Below are positions 15,777-24,171 of a DNA stretch of 64,000 nt, in pieces. Numbering within the stretch: position 1 is the stretch's first letter; each line of letters opens with the position of its first letter. Below the pieces are notes generated by a model. It searched no databases and had not been told where the DNA came from. It saw nothing but the letters and a program-made list of their open reading frames with translations. A program made the translations under genes and the position numbers. The DNA lies in NCBI RefSeq assembly GCF_900119315.1, contig NZ_LT827010.1:3257001-3321000 (forward strand). The letters are read 5' to 3'. The stretch comes from Actinoplanes sp. SE50/110 (GTDB lineage Bacteria > Actinomycetota > Actinomycetes > Mycobacteriales > Micromonosporaceae).

Positions 15777-17342
15777 TCAGGTGCCGCAGAAGGTCCGGTA
15801 CGGTCCGAAGTCGTCGGGCGCCGGCTCCGCGTATCGTTCCAGGCCCGGCCGTGACCGGAACGGATCAGAGACCGCCTCGACCAGCCGGTGCACCGGGGTC
15901 AGATCGCCGTCGGCAGCGGCGGCCAGCGCCTCCTCGACCAGGTGATTACGCGGGATGTAGAGCGGATTGACCCGGTCCATCAGATCCGGGTCGGGGCCGG
16001 CCGCCCGCCAGCGCTCCAGCCACGACTCGAAACCGGCCGGCGCCGGCTCCGCCTCCCCATGGGCCGCGCCGCCCAGCACCGGGTTCGTCCCCCCGCGGGC
16101 CGTGCCGGCCAGCACCGGGTTCGTCCCCCCGCGGGCCGCGCCGGCCAGCACCGGGTCCGTCTCCCCGCGGGCCGCGCCGGCCAGCGTCCGGAAGAAGCCC
16201 GTGTAGTCGACCCGGCCCGCCCGCAGCAGCGCCGCAACATCGGCCACCAGCGCGTCCGCGCCCCCGGACAACCCCAGCTTGGCATGCATCCCGGCCGACC
16301 ACGCCGCGTCGAAGGCCGGCCCGAACCCGCGCAGCGCGGCCACTGCCATCTCGATCGCCTGCTCCTCGTCGTCGTGCAGCAGCGGCAGCAGCGACTCGGC
16401 GAACCGGGCCAGATTCCACTGGGCGATCCCGGGCTGGTTGCCGTACGCGTACCGCCCGGCGGTGTCGATCGAACTGAACACCGCGGCCGGGTCCACCGCC
16501 TCCATGAACGCGCACGGCCCGTAGTCGATCGTCTCCCCGGAGATCGTCATGTTGTCGGTGTTCATCACCCCGTGCACGAACCCGACCAGCATCCACTGCG
16601 CCACCAGCGACGCCTGCGCCGCCACCACCGCGTCGAAGAACGCCGGATAGTCACCCGCGGCCGCCGGATGGTGCCGGGCGATCGCGTGGTCGGCGAGCCG
16701 CCGCAGCAGCCCCGGATCCCCGCTCGCCCGGGCGAACTGGAAACTGCCCACCCGCAGGTGGCTGGCCGCGACCCGGGCCAGCACCGCCCCGGGCTGCGGC
16801 TGCTCCCGCAGAATGGTCCGGCCGGTCGCGACCACCGCCAGCGACCGGGTGGTCGGAATGCCGAGCGCGTGCATGGCCCGGCTCACGATGAATTCCCGCA
16901 GCATCGGCCCGACCGCCGCGAACCCGTCCCCGCCCCGCGCGAACGGCGTCCGCCCGGACCCCTTCAGATGCAGGTCACGGTCGCCGAGCTCACCGAGCAG
17001 CAGGGCCCGCCCGTCACCCAGGCGCGGCGAGTACCCGCCGAACTGATGACCGGCATAGGCCTGCGCGACCGGTTTCGCCCCGGCCGGCGGCACGGTGCCG
17101 GTCAGCAGTCCCAGACCGGCCTCGCCGCGCAACCAGTCCGGGTCCAGGCCCAGCTCACCGGCCAGTTCCTCGTCGAGCACGAGCAGCCGCGGCTCCGGCG
17201 CCTCCGCGGCCCGCCAGGCGACCGCCATCTCCGGCAGCTCGTCGGCGAACCGATGTCCCAGCGGCACGATCCGGTCGGCAGGTTTCCGGTCGGCAGGTTT
17301 GACGTCCACCTTTCGAAAGTAGCCGCGCCGGTCCCGCCTCAT
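15777..17342 (-). CDS. selO: SelO/YdiU protein adenylyltransferase
   Basis: 521 residues of the SelO pseudokinase family, which transfers AMP from ATP to protein hydroxyls. Key segments are present: [34 protein letters not shown] (nucleotide-binding Lys), [17 protein letters not shown] (metal-binding Asn and Asp) and the conserved C-terminal Cys in YRTFCGT. Unusual is a stretch of 12-residue repeats ([16 protein letters not shown], about residues 385-427) inserted before the GFESWLERW region, encoded by a 36-bp tandem repeat. The start is unsure: ATG 17342 has no ribosome site and GTG 17309 is an alternative; the N-terminus itself contains a KPADR duplication. Confidence 0.92.
   Translation of the reverse strand: MRRDRRGYFRKVDVKPADRKPADRIVPLGHRFADELPEMAVAWRAAEAPEPRLLVLDEELAGELGLDPDWLRGEAGLGLLTGTVPPAGAKPVAQAYAGHQFGGYSPRLGDGRALLLGELGDRDLHLKGSGRTPFARGGDGFAAVGPMLREFIVSRAMHALGIPTTRSLAVVATGRTILREQPQPGAVLARVAASHLRVGSFQFARASGDPGLLRRLADHAIARHHPAAAGDYPAFFDAVVAAQASLVAQWMLVGFVHGVMNTDNMTISGETIDYGPCAFMEAVDPAAVFSSIDTAGRYAYGNQPGIAQWNLARFAESLLPLLHDDEEQAIEMAVAALRGFGPAFDAAWSAGMHAKLGLSGGADALVADVAALLRAGRVDYTGFFRTLAGAARGETDPVLAGAARGGTNPVLAGTARGGTNPVLGGAAHGEAEPAPAGFESWLERWRAAGPDPDLMDRVNPLYIPRNHLVEEALAAAADGDLTPVHRLVEAVSDPFRSRPGLERYAEPAPDDFGPYRTFCGT
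16061..16190. repeat. 36-bp tandem repeat inside selO
   Basis: Three full and one partial copy of a 36-base unit (starting GGGCCGCGCCG on the plus strand) at 16061, 16097, 16133 and 16169. The unit is a multiple of three and adds 12-residue repeats to SelO without breaking the frame. Confidence 0.9.
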
Positions 17343-17426
17343 CGCGGGCCCGCGGGGCGGCCAATCTCACACCGTGCCGACACGCCGCTGCGCGGCAGCC
17401 GCCAGGCGGCGGGGAACAATGGCGGC

Positions 17427-18461
17427 ATGACGGAAATCCAGGTCAGCGGTGCGGTTCCACGCCAGGCGCGGGCCAGGGCCACCTTCCTCGGGTACGCCAT
17501 GAAGGCCCTGCGCAGCCTGCCCCGCCCGGTTCAGCGGGCGGTCCTGAACGGTGCCGCCGCGGGTGAGCTGCCCCCGGTCGCCGACTTCGTGCGGATGCTG
17601 GAGATCGCCGGTGACCTGCCGGAGACCGGCCCCACCCACGCCGAACTGCTCGCCCGCTTCCCGGCCCTGGCCGCCGTCGAGGTGACCGACCCGGCCGTCG
17701 ACGGCGTCCCCGCCCGCCTCTACCGGCTTCCCGGCCACCCCGCCGAAGCGGCGCTGATCTGGGTGCATGGCGGCGCGTTCGTCCGCGGCGACCTGGCGAT
17801 GCCGGAGGCGCACTGGACCGGCCTGACCCTCGCCGCCCGTGGCATCCCGGTGCTGTCCCTGGACTACCGCAAGGCGCTGCACGGCGTCCGCTTCCCGGCC
17901 CCCTCCGACGATGTCCTCACCGGCTGGTCGTGGGCGGTCAACCACCCGTCGCTGATCGGGGTGCCGGCGGCGAAGATGCACCTCGGCGGCGCCAGCGCCG
18001 GCGCGAGCCTGGCCGCCGGTGTCGCCAAGCGTCTCCGCGACGGCGAGGGCCGCCCACCGGCCACGGTCGTGCTCGCCTATCCCGCCGTCCACCCGGAGCT
18101 CACCGGCTGGGACGAGCCGGGCCTGGCCGCGATCCGCGACAACCACTCCGCGGTGTACTTCTCGCCGGGCTGGATCCGCGACCTGAGCGCCCACTACGCC
18201 GGTCCGGACCGGCTCACCGACCCGTACGCGTTCCCCGGCCTCGGCGACCTGACCGGCACCCCGCCCACCCTGATCGTCAACTGCGGCGCCGACACCCTGC
18301 GCCGCTCCGGCGAGCTCTATACCGAGCAGCTCCGCGCCGCCGGTGTCGCAGTGACGTCCCACCTGCTGCCGGACGCCCCGCACGGCACCCTCAACGATCC
18401 GTTCAGCGACGCCGGTGTCCGCACCGCCGACCTCATCGCCGGCTGGCTCGTTCCGAAATAG
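17427..18461 (+). CDS. HSL-type alpha/beta hydrolase (esterase)
   Basis: 344 residues. The oxyanion motif WVHGGAF and nucleophile motif GGASAGAS (Ser) mark the hormone-sensitive-lipase family of esterases; Asp in NCGADTL and His in DAPHGTLND complete the triad. No signal peptide, so cytoplasmic. The N-terminal cap is helix-rich (YAMKALRSLPRPVQRAVL). Start ATG 17427 is inferred from the family and the loss of coding character upstream; the ribosome site is weak. It is divergent from SelO with 84 bases between. Natural substrate unknown; a short-chain acyl ester is likely. Confidence 0.9.
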   Translation: MTEIQVSGAVPRQARARATFLGYAMKALRSLPRPVQRAVLNGAAAGELPPVADFVRMLEIAGDLPETGPTHAELLARFPALAAVEVTDPAVDGVPARLYRLPGHPAEAALIWVHGGAFVRGDLAMPEAHWTGLTLAARGIPVLSLDYRKALHGVRFPAPSDDVLTGWSWAVNHPSLIGVPAAKMHLGGASAGASLAAGVAKRLRDGEGRPPATVVLAYPAVHPELTGWDEPGLAAIRDNHSAVYFSPGWIRDLSAHYAGPDRLTDPYAFPGLGDLTGTPPTLIVNCGADTLRRSGELYTEQLRAAGVAVTSHLLPDAPHGTLNDPFSDAGVRTADLIAGWLVPK

Positions 18462-18541
18462 CCCCGGGCCGGGACAGACGCCGGGCCTGATCGACTAGTA
18501 ACGTGCCGGGCTCACAGGTTTGTTCCAGCAACGAGGTGACC

Positions 18542-19342
18542 ATGTCCCACCCCAGCCCCGCCGACCCCTCCGGGGCCCCCGCCACTCCCGCGGCCGCCCC
18601 GGCCTCGGCAGCCCCCGCGGCCGCCCCGGCCTCGGCAGCCCCCGCGTACCCGGGTGGCTTCGCCGCCCCCGGTGCGCTGTTCGCGACCGACCCCACCACG
18701 GGCGCGCCGGTCGGCTTCCCGGCCCCAGGTCAGCCCGCACCGGGCGCCTACGCCGCACCGGGCGCCTACCCGGCCGCGCAGCCCGTGCAGACCATCCCGG
18801 CCCCGTACGCCGGCCAGCCGGGCGCCTACCCCGGTGCGCAGCCCGCCGCCTACCCGGCCCCGCAGCCGGGCCAGCACATCCCCGCCCCGTACTCCGGTCA
18901 GCACCCGGGCTACCCGGCGGCCCAGCCCGGTCTGGCGCCGCAGGGCATGCTCGCCTGCCGTTTCTGCGGTTCGGTCCCGGCCGCCCAGGTCAAGTTCCGC
19001 GGTCACCAGGGCCTGCTGGTGATCATGCGGTTTCTGCACACGACCGGCCCGTTCTGCCGGGACTGCGGCCTCGGTGTCTTCCGCCAGATGACCTCCCGCA
19101 CCCTCGTGCAGGGCTGGTACAGCTACGGCTCCTTCGTGATCACCCCGATCACCGTGCTGGTCAACCTGTTCCGCCGCAACACGGTCGCCAACCTGCCAGC
19201 CCCGCAGCCGAACCCTCACGGCCCCAGCCGCCCACCGATGGACCCGGGCCCGCGCCTGCTGGAGCGCCCGATGACCTGGCTGGGCCTGCTGATCCCGTTC
19301 GCCCTGATCGCCTTGCTGATCTTCGCGGCCTCGCAGAACTGA
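18542..19342 (+). CDS. Pro/Ala-rich membrane protein with zinc ribbon
   Basis: 266 residues. The first 135 are a low-complexity tail of Ala-Pro-Gly-Tyr-Gln repeats (GAYAAPGAYPAAQP, QHIPAPYSGQHPG). Then come two CxxC pairs, CRFCGSVPAAQ and FCRDCGLG, which probably form one zinc ribbon, followed by hydrophobic stretches (about 195-205 and 243-264, WLGLLIPFALIALLIF). The arrangement - cytoplasmic disordered tail, zinc ribbon, membrane anchor - is frequent in actinomycete proteins of unknown function. GAGGTGACC precedes ATG 18542. A TAACGT box at 18496-18501 could be its promoter. No function assigned. Confidence 0.85.
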   Translation: MSHPSPADPSGAPATPAAAPASAAPAAAPASAAPAYPGGFAAPGALFATDPTTGAPVGFPAPGQPAPGAYAAPGAYPAAQPVQTIPAPYAGQPGAYPGAQPAAYPAPQPGQHIPAPYSGQHPGYPAAQPGLAPQGMLACRFCGSVPAAQVKFRGHQGLLVIMRFLHTTGPFCRDCGLGVFRQMTSRTLVQGWYSYGSFVITPITVLVNLFRRNTVANLPAPQPNPHGPSRPPMDPGPRLLERPMTWLGLLIPFALIALLIFAASQN

Positions 19343-19345
19343 CCG

Positions 19346-19462
19346 CCCTGCCGCAGAGCCGGCCGCCCCTGTCGTAGGACTTACCACCCTGCCGCAGAGC
19401 CGGCCGGCCCTGCCGCAGAGCCGACCGGCCGGGCCGCAGAACCGGCCGACCCGGCCGCAGCG
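19346..19462. repeat. Degenerate GCCGCAGAGCCGGCC repeats
   Basis: About six degenerate copies of a 19-25 base unit built on CTGCCGCAGAGCCGGCC lie between the membrane-protein stop and the IS5 left end. They are non-coding; the left IS end lies seven bases beyond. Confidence 0.75.
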
Positions 19463-19488
19463 CGTCCTAGGGTCTGTATCGAAGTGCG

Positions 19489-19749
19489 TTAAAGCCATTC
19501 GTTGATCGCGGCGATTGTCACGGTGGTCTCGTAGCGGACGGCGAGTTTGTCGTACCGGGTGGCGACGGCACGGTTGCGTTTGAGTCGGTTGATGCCGCAC
19601 TCGACAGCGTGCCGCTGCTTGTACAACTCGGGGTCGAACGCGGGTGGCCGGCCGCCCTTGGAACCGAGCTTGCGCCGGTTGGCGTCCTGGTCGGCCTTGC
19701 TCGGGATGGTCGCCTTGATCCCGCGCCGGCGCAGGTAGCGGCGGTTAGC
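19489..19749 (-). pseudogene. IS5-family transposase, 3' part
   Basis: This is the C-terminal end of the IS5-type DDE transposase: [19 protein letters not shown], then the Glu-bearing [20 protein letters not shown] and the ending AAINEWL. It is cut off from its 5' part by the IS481 element; joining position 19749 directly to 20854 (dropping one GTTAGC copy) restores the phrase VLADKAYTSRANRRYL in frame. As it stands, the enzyme cannot be made whole. Confidence 0.9.
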
Positions 19750-20847
19750 TGTACTGACCACGGACGTTGGTGACGGGGAGATCTTGAAATAGGTGAGGGC
19801 CTTCGGGTTCGGTGTGGATTGCGACGTCCTACCCCGAACCTGCGGAGGCCCTCATGCCCCACCGTAATGCACCCTTGTCCGAGACCGGCAGGCTGCGCCT
19901 GGCGCGCTGCGTGGTCGATGACCGATGGCCGCTACGGCGAGCCGCCGAACGTTTCCAGGTCAGCACGACCACAGCGAAACGGTGGGCCGACCGCTACCGC
20001 ACCGACGGGCCGGCGGGTATGACCGACCGTTCCTCGCGACCACACCACAGCCCGTCACAGACTCCGACCCGCACTGAGCGGCGAATCATCAAGGTCCGCA
20101 TCCTGCGCCGTTGGGGACCCGCCCGGATCGCCTACTTCCTGAGCCTGAACCCGGCCACCGTGCACCGGGTCCTGACCCGCTACCGGCTCGCCAGGCTCAC
20201 CCACCTGGACCGGGCCACCAGCCGGCCGATCCGCCGCTACGAACACGACACACCAGGCGATCTGGTCCATGTCGACATCAAGAAACTCGGCAACATCCCC
20301 GACGGCGGCGGCCACCGCGTCCACGGCCGGGCCGACGGCAACCGCCACAGCTCGGCCCACCGGGACCCGGCCCGTCCCCGCACCCACCACGGCCGGCCCA
20401 ACCTCGGCTACCACTACCTGCACAACGCTGTTGACGACCACTCCCGGCTGGCCTACACCGAAATCCTGCCCGACGAGACCCGCGAGACAGCCACAGCCTT
20501 CTGGCAACGCGCCCACGCCTGGTTCACCAGCCGGGGCATCACCGTCAAACGGGTACTGACCGACAACGGCTCCTGCTACCGCTCCCACCTATGGCATGAC
20601 GCACTCGCCGCCGCCGGCATCACCCACAAACGCACCCGCCCCTACCGGCCCCAGACCAACGGAAAAGTCGAACGCTTCAACCGCACCATGCTCGACGAAT
20701 GGGCCTACGCCCGGGCCTACCGCACCGAAACCGAACGCCGCGAAGCCCTGCCCGCCTGGCTACACACCTACAATCACCACCGCGGACACACCGCACTCAA
20801 CGGCCTACCACCCGCCAGCCGCGTCCCCAACCTCTCGGGTCAGTACA
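19750..20847 (+). mobile_element. IS481-family insertion sequence (intact)
   Basis: 1098 bp bounded by inverted ends starting TGTACTGACC (left) and its complement GGTCAGTACA (right), with the match continuing imperfectly for about 30 bases. TGT...ACA termini are typical of IS481. It carries one intact transposase gene on the plus strand, opposite to the host IS5 gene. Intact ends, an intact gene and a perfect target duplication suggest a recent insertion. Confidence 0.92.
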
Positions 20848-20852
20848 GTTAG
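19854..20852 (+). CDS. IS481-family transposase
   Basis: 332 residues. An N-terminal helix-turn-helix region (WPLRRAAERFQVSTTTAKRW) binds DNA, and the rve-type DDE core has Asp in VHVDIKKLGN, Asp in VLTDNGSCYRS and Glu in TNGKVERFNRTMLDE. ATG 19854 has GGAGG five bases before it, which decides the start over an upstream in-frame ATG at 19812. The last codon spans the element/target junction and TAG comes from the duplicated GTTAGC, so the stop depends on the landing site. All catalytic residues are present: the enzyme looks active. Confidence 0.95.
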   Translation: MPHRNAPLSETGRLRLARCVVDDRWPLRRAAERFQVSTTTAKRWADRYRTDGPAGMTDRSSRPHHSPSQTPTRTERRIIKVRILRRWGPARIAYFLSLNPATVHRVLTRYRLARLTHLDRATSRPIRRYEHDTPGDLVHVDIKKLGNIPDGGGHRVHGRADGNRHSSAHRDPARPRTHHGRPNLGYHYLHNAVDDHSRLAYTEILPDETRETATAFWQRAHAWFTSRGITVKRVLTDNGSCYRSHLWHDALAAAGITHKRTRPYRPQTNGKVERFNRTMLDEWAYARAYRTETERREALPAWLHTYNHHRGHTALNGLPPASRVPNLSGQYS

Positions 20853-20853
20853 C

Positions 20854-21482
20854 CCGAGAGGTGTAAGCCTTGTCGGCCAGCACCCGGTCGGGCCGTGACC
20901 GCGGCCGGCCAACCGGCCGCGGCACCCGGACGCCTTCCAAGACCGCGATGAACTGCGGACTGTCGCCACGCTGACCAGCGGTCAGCACAATCGACAGCGG
21001 TTTCTGGCCCTGCTCACACCCCAGATGCAGCTTCGTGGTCAGCCCACCCCGAGACCGCCCCAACGCATGATCGGCCGGCTCGGCGCCGATCCCACCCGGC
21101 GGTTCACCCTGCAGATCCCCCTTTTACGCGCACCAGCGGCATGCTGATGCGCGCGAGCGACGGTGGAGTCCACCGACACGTCCCAGACGATCCGGCCCGC
21201 CTCGTCGGCTAGCGATTGCAGCGCGGTCAGCAGCCGCGCCCAAGTCCTCTCTCGCTGCCAGCGCCGGAACAACGCGTACGCCGCCGACCAGGATCCGTAC
21301 ACCGACGGTATGTCCCGCCACGGGGCACCGACCCGGATCCGCCACCGAATCCCATCAATGAGCTGCCGTTTCGTCCACTGCGACGGCCGGCCAGGCCTGC
21401 GACCGGCAGGCAGCAACGGCTCCAGCACCGCCCACTGCGCCTCGGTCAGGTCGTGCCGCCGCGTCACCGCTAAGGTGTCCAC
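20854..21482 (-). pseudogene. IS5-family transposase, 5' part with -1 frameshift
   Basis: From GTG 21482 the first frame gives the N-terminal domain (LTEAQWAVLEPLLP, IDGIRWRIRVGAPWRDIP) and the first catalytic Asp in WDVSVDSTVARAH. At AAAAGGGGG (about 21119-21127) a -1 slip is needed to continue into GRSRGGLTTKLHL and VLADKAYTSR (second Asp). Without a slip the first frame ends at 21039. The gene is then broken by IS481 at 20853/20854. The shift site looks programmed, as in other two-ORF IS5 elements, whereas the IS481 interruption is real damage. Confidence 0.9.
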
Positions 21483-21541
21483 GAGGTCTCCGGTGGTCTC
21501 CGGTTTTGCTTGGTCGCTAAACCACCTACCGGAGACCTCGT
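21481..21541 (-). promoter_or_regulatory. Hairpin sequestering the IS5 transposase start
   Basis: ACGAGGTCTCCGGT (21481-21494) and ACCGGAGACCTCGT (21528-21541) are perfect 14-base inverted repeats. On the minus-strand message the 3' arm carries the GGAGA ribosome site and the first bases of the GTG start. Transcripts entering from outside would fold and hide the start, a protection device known in principle from IS10 and IS50. Confidence 0.65.
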
Positions 21542-21601
21542 CTTCTATCGATCAACGACGCGCGTGACTTCCACCGCCACCGACCGACTTCGATACACGC
21601 T

Positions 21602-22354
21602 CTAACGGCCCATCCCGTCCTCGATCGCCCAGCGCAGGAAGTCGTACGTCGCCCGGCCGCGCTCGGCCGGATCGTCGTAGAGCGCGGGCGCCTGCGGGCG
21701 TTCCCGGATGCGCAGAGCGTCGAGACCGAGCCGGTGCCATCGTGCGTCCAACTCCCCGACGACGTAGCGGCCGGCGCCACTCTTCGAGGTCAGCGAGCCC
21801 TTGGCGAGCAGGTGATGCAGTCGGGCGACACCGAGCACCACCCACGCGACGGACGGTTCGTGTCCGCCGACCGCCTCGAATCCCGCCTGTTCGATCTGCG
21901 GGATGGCGGCACGCCAGTACGTGTCCAGGTTGTCGCGGGTGAAGTCGTGCAGCACCGCGGGGTCGGTGTGGACGGGCGGCAGCTCGCCGCGGATCACGAC
22001 AGCGCGTTCGGCCAGCTCGTGCCAGGTGACCGGGTTGATGTCACCCTTGCCCAGCGGGTCGAATGCGCCGTCGAAGAAGGCCGGCCGACGCCCCACCGTC
22101 AACGCCGAGACGGCCAGGTCCTCCGGCGAGCAGTGGAAACCGTCGAACGTCGCGTCGGGGTGTCGCGCCCTGGTCGCGTGGTGAGCCGCGGCGAGGGCGT
22201 CATGGTCGGGTGGCCGGGCCCAGACGCCGACGAAGTCCACATCGCTGCCGGCGAAGAACTCGCCCCAGCAGAGCGAACCGTGCAGGAACAGCCCGGCGAG
22301 CGCACCGGGCTGGCGAGCATCGACTTCCGCGAGAAAGGTGCGGGCGACATCCAC
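21602..22354 (-). CDS. Aminoglycoside adenylyltransferase-like nucleotidyltransferase
   Basis: 250 residues. The N-terminal nucleotidyltransferase motif is [20 protein letters not shown] (G-S then D-x-D, metal site), followed by a helical domain with [29 protein letters not shown] and a [10 protein letters not shown] end, the layout of ANT(3'')/DUF4111 enzymes. Possible role: O-adenylylation of an aminoglycoside or related small molecule; resistance is unproven. GTG 22354 is chosen; TAAAGT lies eight bases upstream and no ribosome site is visible. The stop TAG is formed with a base of the IS5 end, and would also be TAG without the insertion. Confidence 0.82.
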   Translation of the reverse strand: MDVARTFLAEVDARQPGALAGLFLHGSLCWGEFFAGSDVDFVGVWARPPDHDALAAAHHATRARHPDATFDGFHCSPEDLAVSALTVGRRPAFFDGAFDPLGKGDINPVTWHELAERAVVIRGELPPVHTDPAVLHDFTRDNLDTYWRAAIPQIEQAGFEAVGGHEPSVAWVVLGVARLHHLLAKGSLTSKSGAGRYVVGELDARWHRLGLDALRIRERPQAPALYDDPAERGRATYDFLRWAIEDGMGR

Positions 22355-22362
22355 GGCTCGGC

Positions 22363-22368
22363 ACTTTA
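22363..22368 (-). promoter_or_regulatory. Probable leaderless -10 box (TAAAGT)
   Basis: On the minus strand TAAAGT ends eight bases before GTG 22354. It lies inside a 23-bp direct repeat (22366-22412, TTAGC.CCGACCGGCAAGGC twice). Confidence 0.4.
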
Positions 22369-22424
22369 GCCCCGACCGGCAAGGCGCCTTAGCGCCGACC
22401 GGCAAGGCACCCCGGGGGAGCCGC

Positions 22425-22934
22425 TCAGGACTCCTCGACCGCGGCGATGTATTTTTCCGGGTCCTTGTTGTGGAAGTCCAGCCCCTTGCCCTGCGGGTGC
22501 TCGGCGAAGAACCGCAACCATCGCGCCCCCAGTTCCAGCCGGAGCTCCCGGCTCGCGTGTCTGCGGAAGTCGGGCAGCACCTCGTCCTCCTCCTCGGCGA
22601 GGTGCTCGCTGTTCTCCGTGCGCGCCTGCCACACCCCGCCCCACCACTCGTCGGATCCGACCGGGTGCCGGGCCGCCTCGGCGATCCCGTCGCGGATCTT
22701 GTTGTGGTCGCGGATCGCGTCGTCGGTCTCCTCCTCCGCGTCGTCACCGCCGCTGTCGGTGAGCAGGTGCGGGTAGAGGATCTCCTCCTCGGCCTCGGCG
22801 TGAATGTCGAGATGCAGCGCGAGCGGCTCCCACACCGCCCGCAGCTCCGCCTCACCGGAGGCGTCGTCGAGCCGCGCGAATCCGAGCCGGAACCTGTGGT
22901 GATCTTCCATGATCAGCGCCGTGATGTCGTCCAT
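22425..22934 (-). CDS. Hemerythrin HHE domain protein
   Basis: 169 residues. Iron-ligand pattern: [36 protein letters not shown] and [13 protein letters not shown], i.e. the His and Glu residues of the four-helix HHE cation-binding fold. The C-terminal [18 protein letters not shown] is a common tail. Likely roles are O2, NO or iron sensing or storage; it is cytoplasmic. ATG 22934 is preferred over GTG 22958 because TACTGT lies seven bases upstream, giving a leaderless message. Confidence 0.9.
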   Translation of the reverse strand: MDDITALIMEDHHRFRLGFARLDDASGEAELRAVWEPLALHLDIHAEAEEEILYPHLLTDSGGDDAEEETDDAIRDHNKIRDGIAEAARHPVGSDEWWGGVWQARTENSEHLAEEEDEVLPDFRRHASRELRLELGARWLRFFAEHPQGKGLDFHNKDPEKYIAAVEES

Positions 22935-22941
22935 GCGCACG

Positions 22942-22947
22942 ACAGTA
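22942..22947 (-). promoter_or_regulatory. Leaderless -10 box (TACTGT)
   Basis: On the minus strand TACTGT ends seven bases before ATG 22934, without a ribosome site. Confidence 0.5.
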
Positions 22948-23006
22948 CGACCGATCACGACGCTCCGCTCGACCCTGTGGACAACCCCGACCCGGCAGGA
23001 GACCGG

Positions 23007-23177
23007 TCAGGCGCCCGCGTACCGCTTGATCAGCTCGGTGGCCTGTCCGGTGATGTCGGCGATCACCTGCGGGAATTCCGCGACCACCCGGTTGCGCAGC
23101 ACCCGCATCGGGTTGAACTCCGGCGTCTCCGGGCCGAAGGGCGAGGTCCGCACGGTGTCTGTGGCCTGGGCGTTCAC
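23007..23177 (-). CDS. Small hypothetical protein, 56 aa
   Basis: GTG 23177 opens a 56-residue frame (VNAQATDTVRTSPFGPETPE, then FNPMRVLRNRVVAEFPQVIA and ELIKRYAGA) with a third-position GC pattern like a real gene. It lies 55 bases downstream of the F420 oxidoreductase on the same strand. No ribosome site is clear and no family recognised. The second half would form an amphipathic helix. Confidence 0.45.
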   Translation of the reverse strand: MNAQATDTVRTSPFGPETPEFNPMRVLRNRVVAEFPQVIADITGQATELIKRYAGA

Positions 23178-23232
23178 CAGTACCGGTGACGATGGTCGAT
23201 GGCGGCCGGCCGGACTGTCGGCCGGCCGACCG

Positions 23233-24171
23233 TCAGAGGAATTCGCTGCGGTACATGTCGATCAGCTCGCGGTAGTTCGGTCCGATGTTCGCCACGTACA
23301 CCTCGTCGAAGCCCGCCTCCTCGTACGCCTTGAGCTGCGCCGCGTGCCCGGCCGGGTCCGGACCGCAGACGATCGACTTGCGGGTCATCTCCGGCGTGAC
23401 CAGCTCGCTGGCCTGTTCGAAGTGCCGCGGGGAGGGCAGCACCTGGGACAGTTCGCCGGGTACGCCGGCGTTCGCCCACAGCCGGTGCGCGATCTCGACG
23501 CCCTGCTCCTCGGTCGGTGCCCAGCAGCCCTTGAAGCCGCCCTGCACGGGTTTGTCGCCGCCGCCCGCCTCGCGGAACCTGGTGACCAGGTCGCCGTCGG
23601 GCATCACCGAGATGTAGCCGTCGCCGATCCGGGCGGCCACGTCGATCGCCTTCGGGCCGAACGCCGACACGTACACCTTCGGCGGTTGCGCCGGCCGGGT
23701 GTAGATCCGCGCCTGGTCCACCTCGTAGTGCCGGCCCCGGTGGGTGACGAACTCGCCGGTCCACAGCTCGCGCATCACCGCGACGGCCTCCTCGAGCATC
23801 TCCAGCCGCTCGCTCGTCATCGGCCACCGCATGCCGGTGACGTGCTCGTTGAGCGCCTCCCCGGTGCCCACGCCGAGGATGAACCGGCCTTCGTGCATGA
23901 CCGCGCTGGTCGCCGCCGCCTGCGCGATGATCGCCGGGTGGATCCGCTGGATCGGGCAGGTCACCGCGGTGGTGATCGGCACCGTCGCCACCTGGCTGAG
24001 CGCCCCGATCACCGACCAGACGAACGAGCTCTGTCCCTGGGCGTCGTTCCACGGATGGTAGTGGTCCGAGATCCACAGCCCCTGGAATCCGGCGTCCTGC
24101 GCCAGCTCCGCCTGCTCGATGAGCTGGGCCGGCGTGTATTCCTCACTGGACAGGAAATATCCGATACGCAT
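23233..24171 (-). CDS. F420-dependent LLM-class oxidoreductase (G6PDH-like)
   Basis: 312 residues of the luciferase-like TIM-barrel family. MRIGYFLSSEEYTPAQLIEQ, ISDHYHPWNDAQGQSSFVWS and LGVGTGEALNEHV match the F420-dependent glucose-6-phosphate-dehydrogenase-like subgroup (TIGR03557 type). Coenzyme F420 use is a family inference; the substrate of this subgroup is usually unknown. The start overlaps the end of the upstream alpha/beta hydrolase by 29 bases, so the two are coupled. A 56-residue frame follows downstream. Confidence 0.9.
   Translation of the reverse strand: MRIGYFLSSEEYTPAQLIEQAELAQDAGFQGLWISDHYHPWNDAQGQSSFVWSVIGALSQVATVPITTAVTCPIQRIHPAIIAQAAATSAVMHEGRFILGVGTGEALNEHVTGMRWPMTSERLEMLEEAVAVMRELWTGEFVTHRGRHYEVDQARIYTRPAQPPKVYVSAFGPKAIDVAARIGDGYISVMPDGDLVTRFREAGGGDKPVQGGFKGCWAPTEEQGVEIAHRLWANAGVPGELSQVLPSPRHFEQASELVTPEMTRKSIVCGPDPAGHAAQLKAYEEAGFDEVYVANIGPNYRELIDMYRSEFL

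Larger units (their letters stand above)
19744..20853. repeat. Target-site duplication GTTAGC of the IS481 insertion
   Basis: GTTAGC occurs at 19744-19749 and 20848-20853, directly abutting both ends of the IS481 element. Six bases fits the family. The right copy also supplies the TAG stop codon of the IS481 transposase (20850-20852). Confidence 0.88.
19470..21602 (-). mobile_element. IS5-family (IS427-like) element, interrupted
   Basis: The ends are GGGTCTGTATCGAAGT (left, 19470-19485) and GAGCGTGTATCGAAGT (right, 21587-21602, minus strand), 13 of 16 matching. Both are flanked by TA (19468-19469 and 21603-21604), the target duplication expected for this subgroup. Without the inner IS481 element and one copy of its target duplication it would be 1029 bp. 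It encodes a two-frame transposase on the minus strand that needs a -1 shift. The insertion lies exactly at the stop codon of the nucleotidyltransferase gene. Confidence 0.85.

Noticed and set aside
15888..17426. Plus-strand frame continuous with the esterase and antisense to SelO
   Set aside because: Only from ATG 17427 does the sequence match the esterase family; upstream it is the mirror of SelO.
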